Shown here one piece after another: positions 26,681 through 33,781 of a DNA stretch of 59,958 nucleotides; position 1 is the first letter of the stretch, and the number at the start of each line of letters is the position of its first letter. The stretch covers positions 1 through 59,958 of the IMG/VR virus record IMGVR_UViG_3300014827_000001, one strand, 5' to 3'. The position numbers were made by a program, and so were the translations under genes. The notes beneath the pieces are model-generated. The model made no database searches, was not told the origin of the DNA, and saw only the letters and a list, made by a program, of their open reading frames with translations. The DNA is from a virus.

Positions 26681-26712
26681 AATTCACCACCAATTCCCTA
26701 GAGTCTGACCCC

Positions 26713-26721
26713 ATTCTATCA
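26713..26721 (-). promoter_or_regulatory. Late promoter before tape measure gene (extended -10)
   Basis: - strand TGATAGAAT (26721-26713) lies 33 nt before the GTG of the tape measure gene. No good -35 is seen at 16-18 bp, so an extended -10 promoter is proposed. It lies just past the 14 bp hairpin at 26744-26799. Confidence 0.5.
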
Positions 26722-26743
26722 GTCGGTATTTCTCGGGAAACAA

Positions 26744-26799
26744 ATACAGACCTATACACTAATGTTCCTTTGAGGGAACCATTGCGTATAGGTCTGTAT
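26744..26799 (-). terminator. Hairpin after tail chaperone genes
   Basis: ATACAGACCTATAC (26744-26757) pairs perfectly with GTATAGGTCTGTAT (26786-26799), and GTTCC/GGAAC pair inside. The stem follows the stop of the chaperone extension by 5 nt and precedes the tape measure promoter, so it probably limits read-through between tube/chaperone and tape measure genes. There is no long T run. Confidence 0.6.
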
Positions 26800-26804
26800 C
26801 GGTA

Positions 26805-28000
26805 TTACTGGTTCTGACTGGCCTTGCGTTTCAATTCCAACTCGTGCTCCCGCTGGTGTTCTTTGGCCGCTCTCTCGTAGTAAGCCCCTCGGGACGGCAA
26901 CTCATCGAACCCGTCCTCGGGAACCGCGTAGACCACCTGTGAGACACCGGGCTTCTTGTCCTGGTCCTTGGTCTGAGACTCTTTGTGTTCACAGGCGTAG
27001 CAGGTGATGTCTTTGAGCTTGAACCCCACCGAGCTGTCCGTGGAGAATGCGTACCAGATCGGCACACCACAGGCGGGGCATTTCTCCTCCAGCAGTGTTG
27101 CCACGGCGTGGGCGAAGTTGTAGTCAGCAGGGTGGTGCTTGTGGGGATTGTCGGCCCCCCGCACAATCGCCGTGGGGGACCAGCCCCACTCCTTGGCTGT
27201 CAGAACCATCGAGACATACTGACGGTTCTGGGGCCAAGTCAGGGCTTCGGTAAAAAATCAACGTCCTGCTCAACCGCAATCTGGAAGAGGCGCTGGGCGA
27301 AGGTCAGGTTCACCACAAGGTCTTTGATCTTGTCGAACTCGGCCTCCAGGTACGTGTTGTTGATGACCGCAACATCCTCGGCCTTCCACACTCCGGTGTC
27401 CTCTGCCCCGTCGTGCTTGCGGACAACCTTGACAATGGCTGAGGCCACCATGTCGTTGTTGATCGACTCGTTGCGGGCCAGGTTCCGCTCATAGGTGGCA
27501 AGGTCATAATCCTCCTCGCCCTCCTCGGTCTGGGGGAAGTTCTTGCGGGCCGGGGGCTTGATCGCCTTTTTCCACTTGGCATCAATGAGCCGCCACTGGG
27601 CCGGAGCCAGCCCACGGACGTGGAAGGTCTTGACCGATTTCTGGAGTTCCCCCAGCAGCTCGACCACCTTGGCTTCGAGCACCTTGGCCGCAGCATCTGC
27701 CGCCTCGTAGCCGGGAGCCTCGGAGCCATCGCCTGCGTAGGGCTCATACTCCAACGTTCTGATGGAAGCCTCAACCTGCTGGCCCTTGATGAAAGCGTTC
27801 CTGATGTTCTCAGCCACGAACCGTGCCTTGGCCGCGTCGTTGGCGGCGAGGTTCACCTTGTGCCCGGTCAGGGCATCGGAGAACACGTCAACGCTGTCCT
27901 CGGGGTACGTGGCATCTGTGACAGCCGCGCGAGCGTCGAAGGTGGCTGGGGCTTTCAGTTCCTCGGCAATTGCTTCTGCCGGGTCAATAACAGTGTCCAT
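26805..28000 (-). CDS. Tail assembly chaperone fusion made by -1 frameshift
   Basis: The chaperone frame (28000 to 27239) contains T-TTT-TTA (27257-27251) in the correct phase, an ideal -1 slippery heptamer, four codons before its stop. After a slip the frame runs open from 27251 to 26805 with no stop, adding 148 residues to the first 250. The second frame's own ATG (27209) has no good ribosome site. The extension has a zinc-ribbon-like CPAC...CYAC and a basic tail. This is the usual G/GT strategy of siphophages: both forms bind the tape measure protein during tail assembly. Confidence 0.85.
27239..28000 (-). CDS. Tail assembly chaperone, unshifted product
   Basis: 253 residues ending VDFLPKP just after the slippery site. 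Position between tail tube and tape measure genes and the frameshift identify it. It is acidic, with a helical core (KARFVAENIRNAFIKGQQVE). It is expected to be the abundant form. Confidence 0.85.
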   Translation of the reverse strand: MDTVIDPAEAIAEELKAPATFDARAAVTDATYPEDSVDVFSDALTGHKVNLAANDAAKARFVAENIRNAFIKGQQVEASIRTLEYEPYAGDGSEAPGYEAADAAAKVLEAKVVELLGELQKSVKTFHVRGLAPAQWRLIDAKWKKAIKPPARKNFPQTEEGEEDYDLATYERNLARNESINNDMVASAIVKVVRKHDGAEDTGVWKAEDVAVINNTYLEAEFDKIKDLVVNLTFAQRLFQIAVEQDVDFLPKP

Positions 28001-28009
28001 GAATGGCTC

Positions 28010-28258
28010 CTAGAGTCCGTGGGTTTCGGGGGCTGAGATGAGGGGGACAGTGACTAGCTTGGTAGCGGGTTCGTCGTCAAGGATGATCTTGTGGCCATCC
28101 TCATCAATGCCAAACTCGATCACCGTGAGCAGGCCAGCGTCGATTGCCACTGTCTGGTGATACAGGAGGCGGGCGGGATTGAGTCCATTGGCCCTGAGCC
28201 AGTTCAGCAAGGGTGGGTGTTTTATCGGGTAGGCGTCCAGCTTGATGCGGCGGCTCAT
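28010..28258 (-). CDS. Small unknown protein, 82 aa
   Basis: Overlaps the upstream gene by ATGA and ends 9 bp before the chaperone gene. It has no known motif; the C-terminal half is beta-rich and acidic. Placed between tail tube and chaperone, so a tail assembly role is possible but unproven. Confidence 0.7.
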   Translation of the reverse strand: MSRRIKLDAYPIKHPPLLNWLRANGLNPARLLYHQTVAIDAGLLTVIEFGIDEDGHKIILDDEPATKLVTVPLISAPETHGL

Positions 28259-28443
28259 TGGGTTTCCCCCAGCTTATTGACGTGGACACGGGCGCGGCAG
28301 GCGCGGATACGTGCCTTGACGTTCTTGATGGCCCAACCCCAGCCCCCCTTGACTTCATCCCAGTTCCGCCCCAGATCAAAGAAGACCCAGAGGCCGAGCA
28401 GGTTCAGCAGGATGTCGAAGAGTTTGTCCCAATAGTCATTCAT
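28255..28443 (-). CDS. Small membrane-associated protein, 62 aa
   Basis: One hydrophobic segment (about residues 8-24, LFDILLNLLGLWVFFDL) and a basic C-terminal half (KARIRACRARVHV). GGAG lies 6 nt before the ATG and directly beside the 3' arm of a hairpin holding a promoter. Unknown function. Confidence 0.7.
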   Translation of the reverse strand: MNDYWDKLFDILLNLLGLWVFFDLGRNWDEVKGGWGWAIKNVKARIRACRARVHVNKLGETQ

Positions 28444-28455
28444 GTTTTGCTCCTA

Positions 28456-28501
28456 ATAAGTATGGCCCTGTATCTGGGTAGATACAGGGCCAAGCTTATC
28501 A
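28456..28501 (-). promoter_or_regulatory. Late promoter in the 5' arm of a hairpin
   Basis: - strand TGATAAGCT (28501-28493) is followed at once by a perfect 13 bp stem (28492-28480 with 28475-28463). ATAAG/CTTAT extends the stem over the -10 itself. GGAG (28453-28450) starts 2 nt after the 3' arm. Read-through RNA would fold against the ribosome site; RNA begun at this promoter would lack most of the 5' arm. Confidence 0.55.
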
Positions 28502-28517
28502 AACTACCTAGTAAGCA

Positions 28518-29363
28518 CTAAGCTACACAAACCACGTTCGGATACGCCTCGCCCTGCGGCAGGAAGCCAACCTCCACGAGAATCGGAGCCCCAGCAGCGG
28601 ATTCCACCGTCATCGGGTAGTCGTTCTTGAACCGGAGGGTGGATACCTTGTCGCCAGCGGCGACAGCCACGGATGCCTTCTTGCCGTAGCGGGTGACGAT
28701 CCAGCCCTCAACGTAGGGAACCAGGAACAGGTTCACTGCCGTGGTGAAGATCGTGGTAAGGCTGCCCGTGGTGTTGGTTGCCGGAACAGTTGAAGCCGTA
28801 CCCGCTGCACCGGTATCGGTGTACGAAGTGACGATGCCCAGAGTGGCGATAACCACGTTCTCAACGCCAGCAGCCGTGCCACGGTAAATCTTCGTGCCCG
28901 TAGCACCCGCAGGAGCCGCGCCGATGGTGAAGGAAACCGTGGAAGTCGTACCCGTAGTGATCTGCGAGATTTCATTGGAACCGACCGTCTCACCATTGGC
29001 GTTGGTGTACGTCGCCTTGTAGTAGTACGTGGCAGCTGCCAACGTACCGCCAGTGGTGGCGGTGGTCGGAGCTGACAGCACCGGAGCAGCCAGAGACGGC
29101 ACCGAGATGTCGTCCTTGAAGAGGCTGATCTTGCCCTCGTAGTTCTTCAGGGTGGGGGTGTCAACGTTGCCCTCATCCTCGACGGTCTTGGACTTGTCCA
29201 CGTCCGAGTCCTTGAAGCCGAGCGAGTAGCCCGTGGTCACAGCACCGGAGATGCGTGTGCCCGCAGTGATCTGGGCCGCGCTCGGTGAGGAGCCGGAAGT
29301 CAGACCTGCCAGTGGAATCCACCAGATGCCCGTGTTGGGGTTCACCATTTTGTGAGAAGTCAT
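28518..29363 (-). CDS. Major tail tube protein carrying an Ig-like insertion
   Basis: 281 residues. Residues 1-92 and about 200-281 align by eye with the complete neighbour at 29376-29870 (MVNPNTGIWW/MMSPNTRIDW, then NYEGKISLF/NYEGDLTFF and NDYPMTVES/SDYPKDVID). Between them sits a fibronectin/Ig-like domain (about 93-200) nearly identical to that of the minor tail gene at 20351. Such domains decorate the outside of phage tails and may bind carbohydrates. Confidence 0.82.
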   Translation of the reverse strand: MTSHKMVNPNTGIWWIPLAGLTSGSSPSAAQITAGTRISGAVTTGYSLGFKDSDVDKSKTVEDEGNVDTPTLKNYEGKISLFKDDISVPSLAAPVLSAPTTATTGGTLAAATYYYKATYTNANGETVGSNEISQITTGTTSTVSFTIGAAPAGATGTKIYRGTAAGVENVVIATLGIVTSYTDTGAAGTASTVPATNTTGSLTTIFTTAVNLFLVPYVEGWIVTRYGKKASVAVAAGDKVSTLRFKNDYPMTVESAAGAPILVEVGFLPQGEAYPNVVCVA

Positions 29364-29375
29364 GTCAGGGGCTCC

Positions 29376-29870
29376 TTACGCCACTACGGTCTGGTTGAGG
29401 GCCATGAGTCCCTGGGGGTGGAATTTAGTGTTGAACTCGATCAGGTCGTTGTCAATGACATCCTTGGGGTAGTCAGAGATGAACTTGAAGCTGTCCACTT
29501 TCTGAGCAACAGCGACAACCGCGCTGTTGCTCAGGCCCGTGCGGCGGACAAGGTAGCCGGTCTTGCGGACGGTTCCGAAGAACGCAAACGCAATGGAGAA
29601 CGGGGAAGTCGTGTCGGCCAGATCGCCTTCACGGAAGAACGTCAGGTCACCCTCGTAGTTGTAGCGCACGGGGTTTTCGACGTTGGCATCTTCGCAGATG
29701 GACTTCTTGTTGTTCGTGTCCGACTTGGTGGGGTTCAGCTTGTAGCCGGTCTCGATGGCACACGAGATGTTCGTGGCAGCAGAGAACAGTGCCGCCGAGG
29801 GGTTCAGGGGGTCATAAGTCGTTGCCTCGATCCAGTCAATGCGCGTGTTGGGGGACATCATTTTGCCCAT
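29376..29870 (-). CDS. Major tail tube protein, plain paralog
   Basis: 164 residues, a paralog of the next gene without the Ig-like insertion. Two tube genes in tandem are unusual; they could build a mixed tube, or one could be a tube-end or tail-completion protein. It overlaps the small gene upstream by one base. Confidence 0.8.
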   Translation of the reverse strand: MGKMMSPNTRIDWIEATTYDPLNPSAALFSAATNISCAIETGYKLNPTKSDTNNKKSICEDANVENPVRYNYEGDLTFFREGDLADTTSPFSIAFAFFGTVRKTGYLVRRTGLSNSAVVAVAQKVDSFKFISDYPKDVIDNDLIEFNTKFHPQGLMALNQTVVA

Positions 29871-30133
29871 TAGTTGCCGCCTTCCGTTGCGGGAGCTTCT
29901 GCTGCCTGATCTTCAGTCAGCGGTTCGTCAAGCTGAATTTCATCAGCCTTGTGTTTTGGTGCTCGGGTCAGGTGCTCCCCAAACAATTTGCGTTCTTTGC
30001 CCCGCTGGCGCTCGGTAATCTCAGCGTCATTGAGTTCCCTGAAGTCGGGGAAAGCAGTCAGGTAACTGCGCGGAATAGTCTGCACGAGTTTCGTCACCTC
30101 ATGCACCGCTGTGACCATTTCACTTTCAGACAT
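29870..30133 (-). CDS. Small acidic protein before tail tube genes
   Basis: 87 residues. I choose ATG 30133 because GGAG lies 6 nt upstream; a TTG 12 bp earlier is less likely. The C-terminal 40 residues are acidic and proline-rich, probably disordered. Unknown function in the tail module. Confidence 0.7.
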   Translation of the reverse strand: MSESEMVTAVHEVTKLVQTIPRSYLTAFPDFRELNDAEITERQRGKERKLFGEHLTRAPKHKADEIQLDEPLTEDQAAEAPATEGGN

Positions 30134-30151
30134 GCATAACTCCAATCCTTT

Positions 30152-30170
30152 ATTCCAATTGTACCGGAAT
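30152..30170 (-). promoter_or_regulatory. Late promoter within a small hairpin
   Basis: - strand ATTCC (30170-30166) and GGAAT (30156-30152) enclose TACAAT (30163-30158), a TANNNT -10. The ribosome site of the gene at 29870-30133 lies 8 nt beyond. Weaker than the other examples because the stem has only 5 bp. Confidence 0.4.
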
Positions 30171-30176
30171 GAGGTA

Positions 30177-30605
30177 TTAGGGGTTTATCAGGAATTTATA
30201 GGACTGGACCGCTGAGAAGCGCGTCGGTTGACCCATCGAGGAAATCTGGCCAACGCCTGCGAAAAAGGCTGGACGTATCTCGCCGGAGCCTGCCGGGACA
30301 AATCCGATGAGCTTTAGCCAGCCCAAGGAATGGACCTGCCGTGCGGCATTATCGTCCCCGGCAATTCCGTGTGTGGAAAACATCTGGAGGAAAGAATCAT
30401 CTGCTGCCCCGGTAATTCCATTGACCTTGGGTGACGGATCAACCAGCCCCGTGAAATTCACCACAAGGTGTGGCTTGACCTTGCCAGTGGAGGTCAGCGG
30501 GATCGAGGTGCCATCAGGGACGTTGCCCTCGAAGATCAGGATGTTGGGGATGGTTTTGAGCAGGGAAATGATTTCTTCCTGCGTGGGGAACGGGTTGACG
30601 GTCAT
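30177..30605 (-). CDS. Tail terminator candidate
   Basis: 142 residues from ATG 30605 (ATGA overlap; an earlier in-frame GTG lies inside the previous gene). It begins with PFPTQEEIISLLKTIPNILIF and has the mixed alpha/beta layout of tail terminator/completion proteins, which occupy exactly this slot between the gp10-like protein and the tail tube. Call rests mainly on gene order. Confidence 0.6.
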   Translation of the reverse strand: MTVNPFPTQEEIISLLKTIPNILIFEGNVPDGTSIPLTSTGKVKPHLVVNFTGLVDPSPKVNGITGAADDSFLQMFSTHGIAGDDNAARQVHSLGWLKLIGFVPAGSGEIRPAFFAGVGQISSMGQPTRFSAVQSYKFLINP

Positions 30606-31012
30606 ACGGTCTTGAACCCCCATCGGGTCAGTGTTTTGAGCATTTCGACCTGTCCGGCCATGAGGGCATTCATCGGGGTGACGGTCTTACCATTCACGTC
30701 ACCGCCGTACTCCTGAATCAGGAAGTAGAACTCCTGATCCTTCAGCCAGCCAACACGGATGGAGATGGTGTTGCCGTGGCGGTCCACGGTAGAGTCCACG
30801 CTTTGGGTCATGTGAAAGGTCCAGTTACGGTTGTCCTTGCCCGGAGACAGCGAGGACTCAGTGGTAGCGATGATGTGTTTGACCATCTCCGCCCCGGCAA
30901 TGCCCGCTTCCAGGGCCGCTTCCTGAGCGTCGGTCTTGACATTCTTCTCGGCCTGTACCAGTTGGGCGAACAGGCCATCGGTGATGTTCTTGTAGCCGGT
31001 CAGGCCAGCCAT
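30602..31012 (-). CDS. HK97 gp10-like head-tail protein
   Basis: 136 residues: a long N-terminal helix with an Ala/Glu-rich segment (AQEAALEAGIAGAEMVKHI), then a beta region ending in YFLIQEYGGD, as in HK97 gp10-like proteins (xxxY-xx-G near the end). Sits between stopper and terminator candidates. Confidence 0.65.
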   Translation of the reverse strand: MAGLTGYKNITDGLFAQLVQAEKNVKTDAQEAALEAGIAGAEMVKHIIATTESSLSPGKDNRNWTFHMTQSVDSTVDRHGNTISIRVGWLKDQEFYFLIQEYGGDVNGKTVTPMNALMAGQVEMLKTLTRWGFKTV

Positions 31013-31473
31013 CAGGAGCCACCCTGCTTGTCGTCGTAGTCCGCGTGCAGGGTGTAGGCCCAGTCCTGTGTCGCGCCGAACCAGCCACGGACAAAGACCT
31101 TCTCGCCTTCCATCATGGGCATTTCGGCACAGACCAGAATGGTCACCATGTCGTTGGACTGCCAGCGCAGGTTTACGGGGGCCGGGACAGCCTCATTCAG
31201 GGCAGCACTGGTGGGGATCAGCAGCTGGGTCACCTGATTGTCCGTGTAGTCCGCGACGAAAGCAGTACGGCGTGGGCGGGCAATACGGTCAATGTTGGCC
31301 CGCCCAAGGTACAGCAGCTCTGTGACCTCGCCGTCGTAAAGGCCCGTTGCGGGGTTCCAGGTGCCCGCTGTGAGCTCCCGCGTGATCTGCACCCTCCCGG
31401 TCATGCTGGCGTTGATTCTAACGGCTTGGTGAGCCGCCCAGCCGCTCGGGAAGGTTGAGGTTCTTAGAACCAC
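31012..31473 (-). CDS. Head-tail stopper candidate
   Basis: 153 residues from GTG 31473, overlapping the adaptor gene by 10 bp; no strong ribosome site, so translation likely depends on coupling. Beta-rich with LLIPTSAALNEAVPA, which resembles the DUF6093-type stopper. Identified mainly by gene order. Confidence 0.6.
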   Translation of the reverse strand: MVLRTSTFPSGWAAHQAVRINASMTGRVQITRELTAGTWNPATGLYDGEVTELLYLGRANIDRIARPRRTAFVADYTDNQVTQLLIPTSAALNEAVPAPVNLRWQSNDMVTILVCAEMPMMEGEKVFVRGWFGATQDWAYTLHADYDDKQGGS

Positions 31474-31919
31474 GGCACACCACCGGCAGGTCCGCCAGCG
31501 TTGATGTACTGGAAGTAATCGAAGGGGCTGATCGGGTCATCGAAGTTGACGATGGAGACTTGGAGACCGGCAGTTGCGTCGGCTTCCTCGCGGTCCAATT
31601 TGCCCTGTGCCCGGAAGTCAGCGGCCTGCAAGCGCAGGGCGTTGGTCACGGCAGGTCCATCGGTCTGCAGATTCTCTTTACGGATTTTCCCATCCACTAG
31701 TGATGCGTTAGTGGCAAAGGCCATCAAAGCGTCAGCGGCAGCCAATTTCAAGTAGCCGCCATTCATGGCGATAAAGCCACCAATGAAATCATCGGAAAAG
31801 TAATACTCTGCGGGAGCTGTGAGGTCCATTGGATCAGTGCGGAGCTGGGTGTCGGAAATGAGCAATCTGAGCTGCCCAACCGGACTGGTTGCATCAAGCG
31901 GAAACAGGTCAGTAGTCAT
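31464..31919 (-). CDS. Head-tail adaptor candidate
   Basis: 151 residues. I choose ATG 31919 because the -10 TAGAAT (31932-31927) ends 7 nt before it, which would make a leaderless message; two earlier in-frame starts overlap that -10. The helical content and the place next to the capsid genes fit a connector adaptor. The function is inferred from order. Confidence 0.6.
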   Translation of the reverse strand: MTTDLFPLDATSPVGQLRLLISDTQLRTDPMDLTAPAEYYFSDDFIGGFIAMNGGYLKLAAADALMAFATNASLVDGKIRKENLQTDGPAVTNALRLQAADFRAQGKLDREEADATAGLQVSIVNFDDPISPFDYFQYINAGGPAGGVPWF

Positions 31920-31926
31920 AATAACC

Positions 31927-31935
31927 ATTCTACCG
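31927..31935 (-). promoter_or_regulatory. Probable leaderless promoter for adaptor gene
   Basis: - strand CGGTAGAAT (31935-31927) lies 7 nt before ATG 31919, with no Shine-Dalgarno between. The expected start of transcription falls on the A of the ATG. A hairpin terminator lies upstream at 31964-32009. Confidence 0.5.
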
Positions 31936-31963
31936 TTTATCCGGCTAAGGCTATTTGACACAA

Positions 31964-32009
31964 AACGGCCCCGGTCGAATAGGGGAGCAACCTAAACGCC
32001 GGGACCGTT
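31964..32009 (-). terminator. Terminator between fiber and connector genes
   Basis: AACGGCCCCGG (31964-31974) pairs with CCGGGACCGTT (31999-32009) with one mismatch. On the - strand the 3' arm ends in GTTTTG, giving a short T run. Confidence 0.55.
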
Positions 32010-32097
32010 CCTAGCCAACCACCAGGAGGAGTAGTACCACAAAACAAGGATACCGCATTTTGAATTTTGCTATTTCAGTTAGGGAACTTAACCGGTC

Positions 32098-32220
32098 TTA
32101 TTGGCCCCTGGGCGCGCCTTCGATCTGCGCCTTCAGTGCGGCGTTCTCCTGCAACAGCTGGGCATTCTGAGCGGTGAGTGTGGAGATGAGCGCGAGGATA
32201 GCGGCGGGGTCTACGTTCAT
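32098..32220 (-). CDS. 40-residue coiled-coil peptide
   Basis: ATG 32220 overlaps the stop of the fiber-like gene by ATGA, and the frame runs 40 codons to TAA. The product (LALISTLTAQNAQLLQENAA in its centre) has leucines at heptad spacing, a short leucine zipper. It probably oligomerises with or caps the upstream fiber-like protein. Confidence 0.6.
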   Translation of the reverse strand: MNVDPAAILALISTLTAQNAQLLQENAALKAQIEGAPRGQ

Positions 32221-33353
32221 GCTGTGATTCCAATCCCTGTGAGCGCTACGCGAATTGCGTCTACGGCGGTTTTCATGGCCTGCGCTTCTGCCTGTACATA
32301 GGTGGCTGAGGGCGCGGTGGGGGATGCAATCGCTGCGGCGCGGGTGACCGGCGCCGCACCGTAGAAGCCGATAGCGTTGGTGTTCTTCAACTCGATCAGC
32401 GTGGTCATGGTTTCGGAGCCGATAGCCGCGGCGTTGCCCTGCTGGAACTTGAAAGAGTTCGACGCTGACGCGATTGCGTTAGGGAACCACAGGCCCGGCG
32501 TGCCCGAGTACACGTAATGCGCTTCCTGCGTCCCACCCGAGACGACACTCGCCCTGATCTTGGAAGGGTTGGTGTTGCCGGATTGGAGGACAAATGAGCC
32601 GTCCACGGCATCGATGTAGCCGTTGAGGTTGTCCGCCGCAACATAGCTGGCCGTGCCGTCAACCCCGCCAAACGTGATTGCCGTCCCGGCGAGGGTTGCA
32701 GCTACTTGGAAGGTGTTGGCGGTCGGTGTCACAACATAGTAGGTGGTTCCGTTGGCGATCCCCGTCGTCCCGGTGATCGCGGAGAAGGTGAGCCTCTGAC
32801 CCGCCGTGAGGCCGTGCGCGGTGACGTTGACCGTTGATCCCACAACAGTCAACGTGGCGGCCACCGATGGTCCCGCGAGGCCCCACTCGAAGAGTGCCCC
32901 GGACCCGCCGTAGTCGGCGCGGAGCGATACGAGTACACCGCCGTTCTGGGAGCCCTTCCGGAGTTCCATGACCTTTGCGCCTGAGAATGTGGAGCCGAGT
33001 ATACCGATGGAATCCGAGCCTGAAGTGGTTTCAAGATTCATGCCGATACCGATGCCAGCGTTGGCTTTCACGCTGAACGTGAAACCCTGGGAGCCGTCAT
33101 GATCTACACCGATCCCTGCGACTTCCGAGGTGGACCCGATACCGGAAAGCAGGTGGAATACACGGCCGCTCCCGGCGCTGGTGGCTAGTTCGATCATCGG
33201 GTTGGTGGCGGTCAGGTAATCCGTGTGGCCGAGCTTCAGATAAGTGGCATTAAGTGACGCTGCCTGCGCGGTAACAGGCAACTGGGCGTCCGTGATAGCC
33301 CCCGTGCTGGGAGGGCTCAGGGTGGAGCCTGATTGAAGGACTGAGCGGCTCAT
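32217..33353 (-). CDS. Head fiber/decoration-like protein
   Basis: 378 residues, overlapping genes on both sides. The middle carries a beta domain (VVGSTVNVTAHGLTAGQRLT, then YYVVTPTANTFQVAATLAGT) seen in many phage fibers. The end (NAIGFYGAAPVTRAAAIASP, then AMKTAVDAIRVALTGIG) is typical of short capsid fibers and stalks. The place next to the capsid gene suggests a fiber on the head rather than the tail. Confidence 0.6.
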   Translation of the reverse strand: MSRSVLQSGSTLSPPSTGAITDAQLPVTAQAASLNATYLKLGHTDYLTATNPMIELATSAGSGRVFHLLSGIGSTSEVAGIGVDHDGSQGFTFSVKANAGIGIGMNLETTSGSDSIGILGSTFSGAKVMELRKGSQNGGVLVSLRADYGGSGALFEWGLAGPSVAATLTVVGSTVNVTAHGLTAGQRLTFSAITGTTGIANGTTYYVVTPTANTFQVAATLAGTAITFGGVDGTASYVAADNLNGYIDAVDGSFVLQSGNTNPSKIRASVVSGGTQEAHYVYSGTPGLWFPNAIASASNSFKFQQGNAAAIGSETMTTLIELKNTNAIGFYGAAPVTRAAAIASPTAPSATYVQAEAQAMKTAVDAIRVALTGIGITA

Positions 33354-33691
33354 GCGAACACCGAACCTGTCACCACAAGATCAACGGCTGCTGCGGTTGC
33401 TGCGAAGGCGGCAATCATGTCACCGGGGCCGAACTCGGCTCCCTTGAACATTGTCAGTTCAAAGGTGTCGTTGGCGGCGAGCGGGTACACGTTCAGCACA
33501 CGGTGGGTAGTGTCGCCAACCGTTCCGCCCTTTGGTACGAGGGACACTGAGACGTTGACCGTTGAAGCGGTCACGTTGCAGATGGAGGCGGTTGCAACGG
33601 TGGCTGAGGTGGCGGCAGGAACGGTGTAAACAGCAGCGTCAACGGTGCCGAGCTGTTGGGAAACAAGAATCTGTGGAGTCTGGCCGGACAT
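33350..33691 (-). CDS. Small structural protein, 113 aa
   Basis: Beta-rich and Val/Ala/Thr-rich, overlapping the fiber-like gene by ATGA. AAAGG lies before the ATG. It may be a head decoration or fiber-base protein. It follows the post-capsid hairpin, so it would be made in smaller amounts than the capsid protein. Confidence 0.62.
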   Translation of the reverse strand: MSGQTPQILVSQQLGTVDAAVYTVPAATSATVATASICNVTASTVNVSVSLVPKGGTVGDTTHRVLNVYPLAANDTFELTMFKGAEFGPGDMIAAFAATAAAVDLVVTGSVFA

Positions 33692-33726
33692 GGGCTGGTC
33701 CTTTCAAAGAATGGGTGGATATATGG

Positions 33727-33766
33727 GGAAAGCCCCAGCGAGATACGCTCATCGCTGGGGCTTTCC
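33727..33766 (-). terminator. 15 bp perfect hairpin after the capsid gene
   Basis: GGAAAGCCCCAGCGA (33727-33741) pairs fully with TCGCTGGGGCTTTCC (33752-33766). It stands 15 nt after the major capsid stop. Without a long T run it is probably a partial terminator or an RNA end protector that raises capsid mRNA relative to downstream genes. Confidence 0.7.
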
Positions 33767-33781
33767 ATGGGGCCTAAGCTA

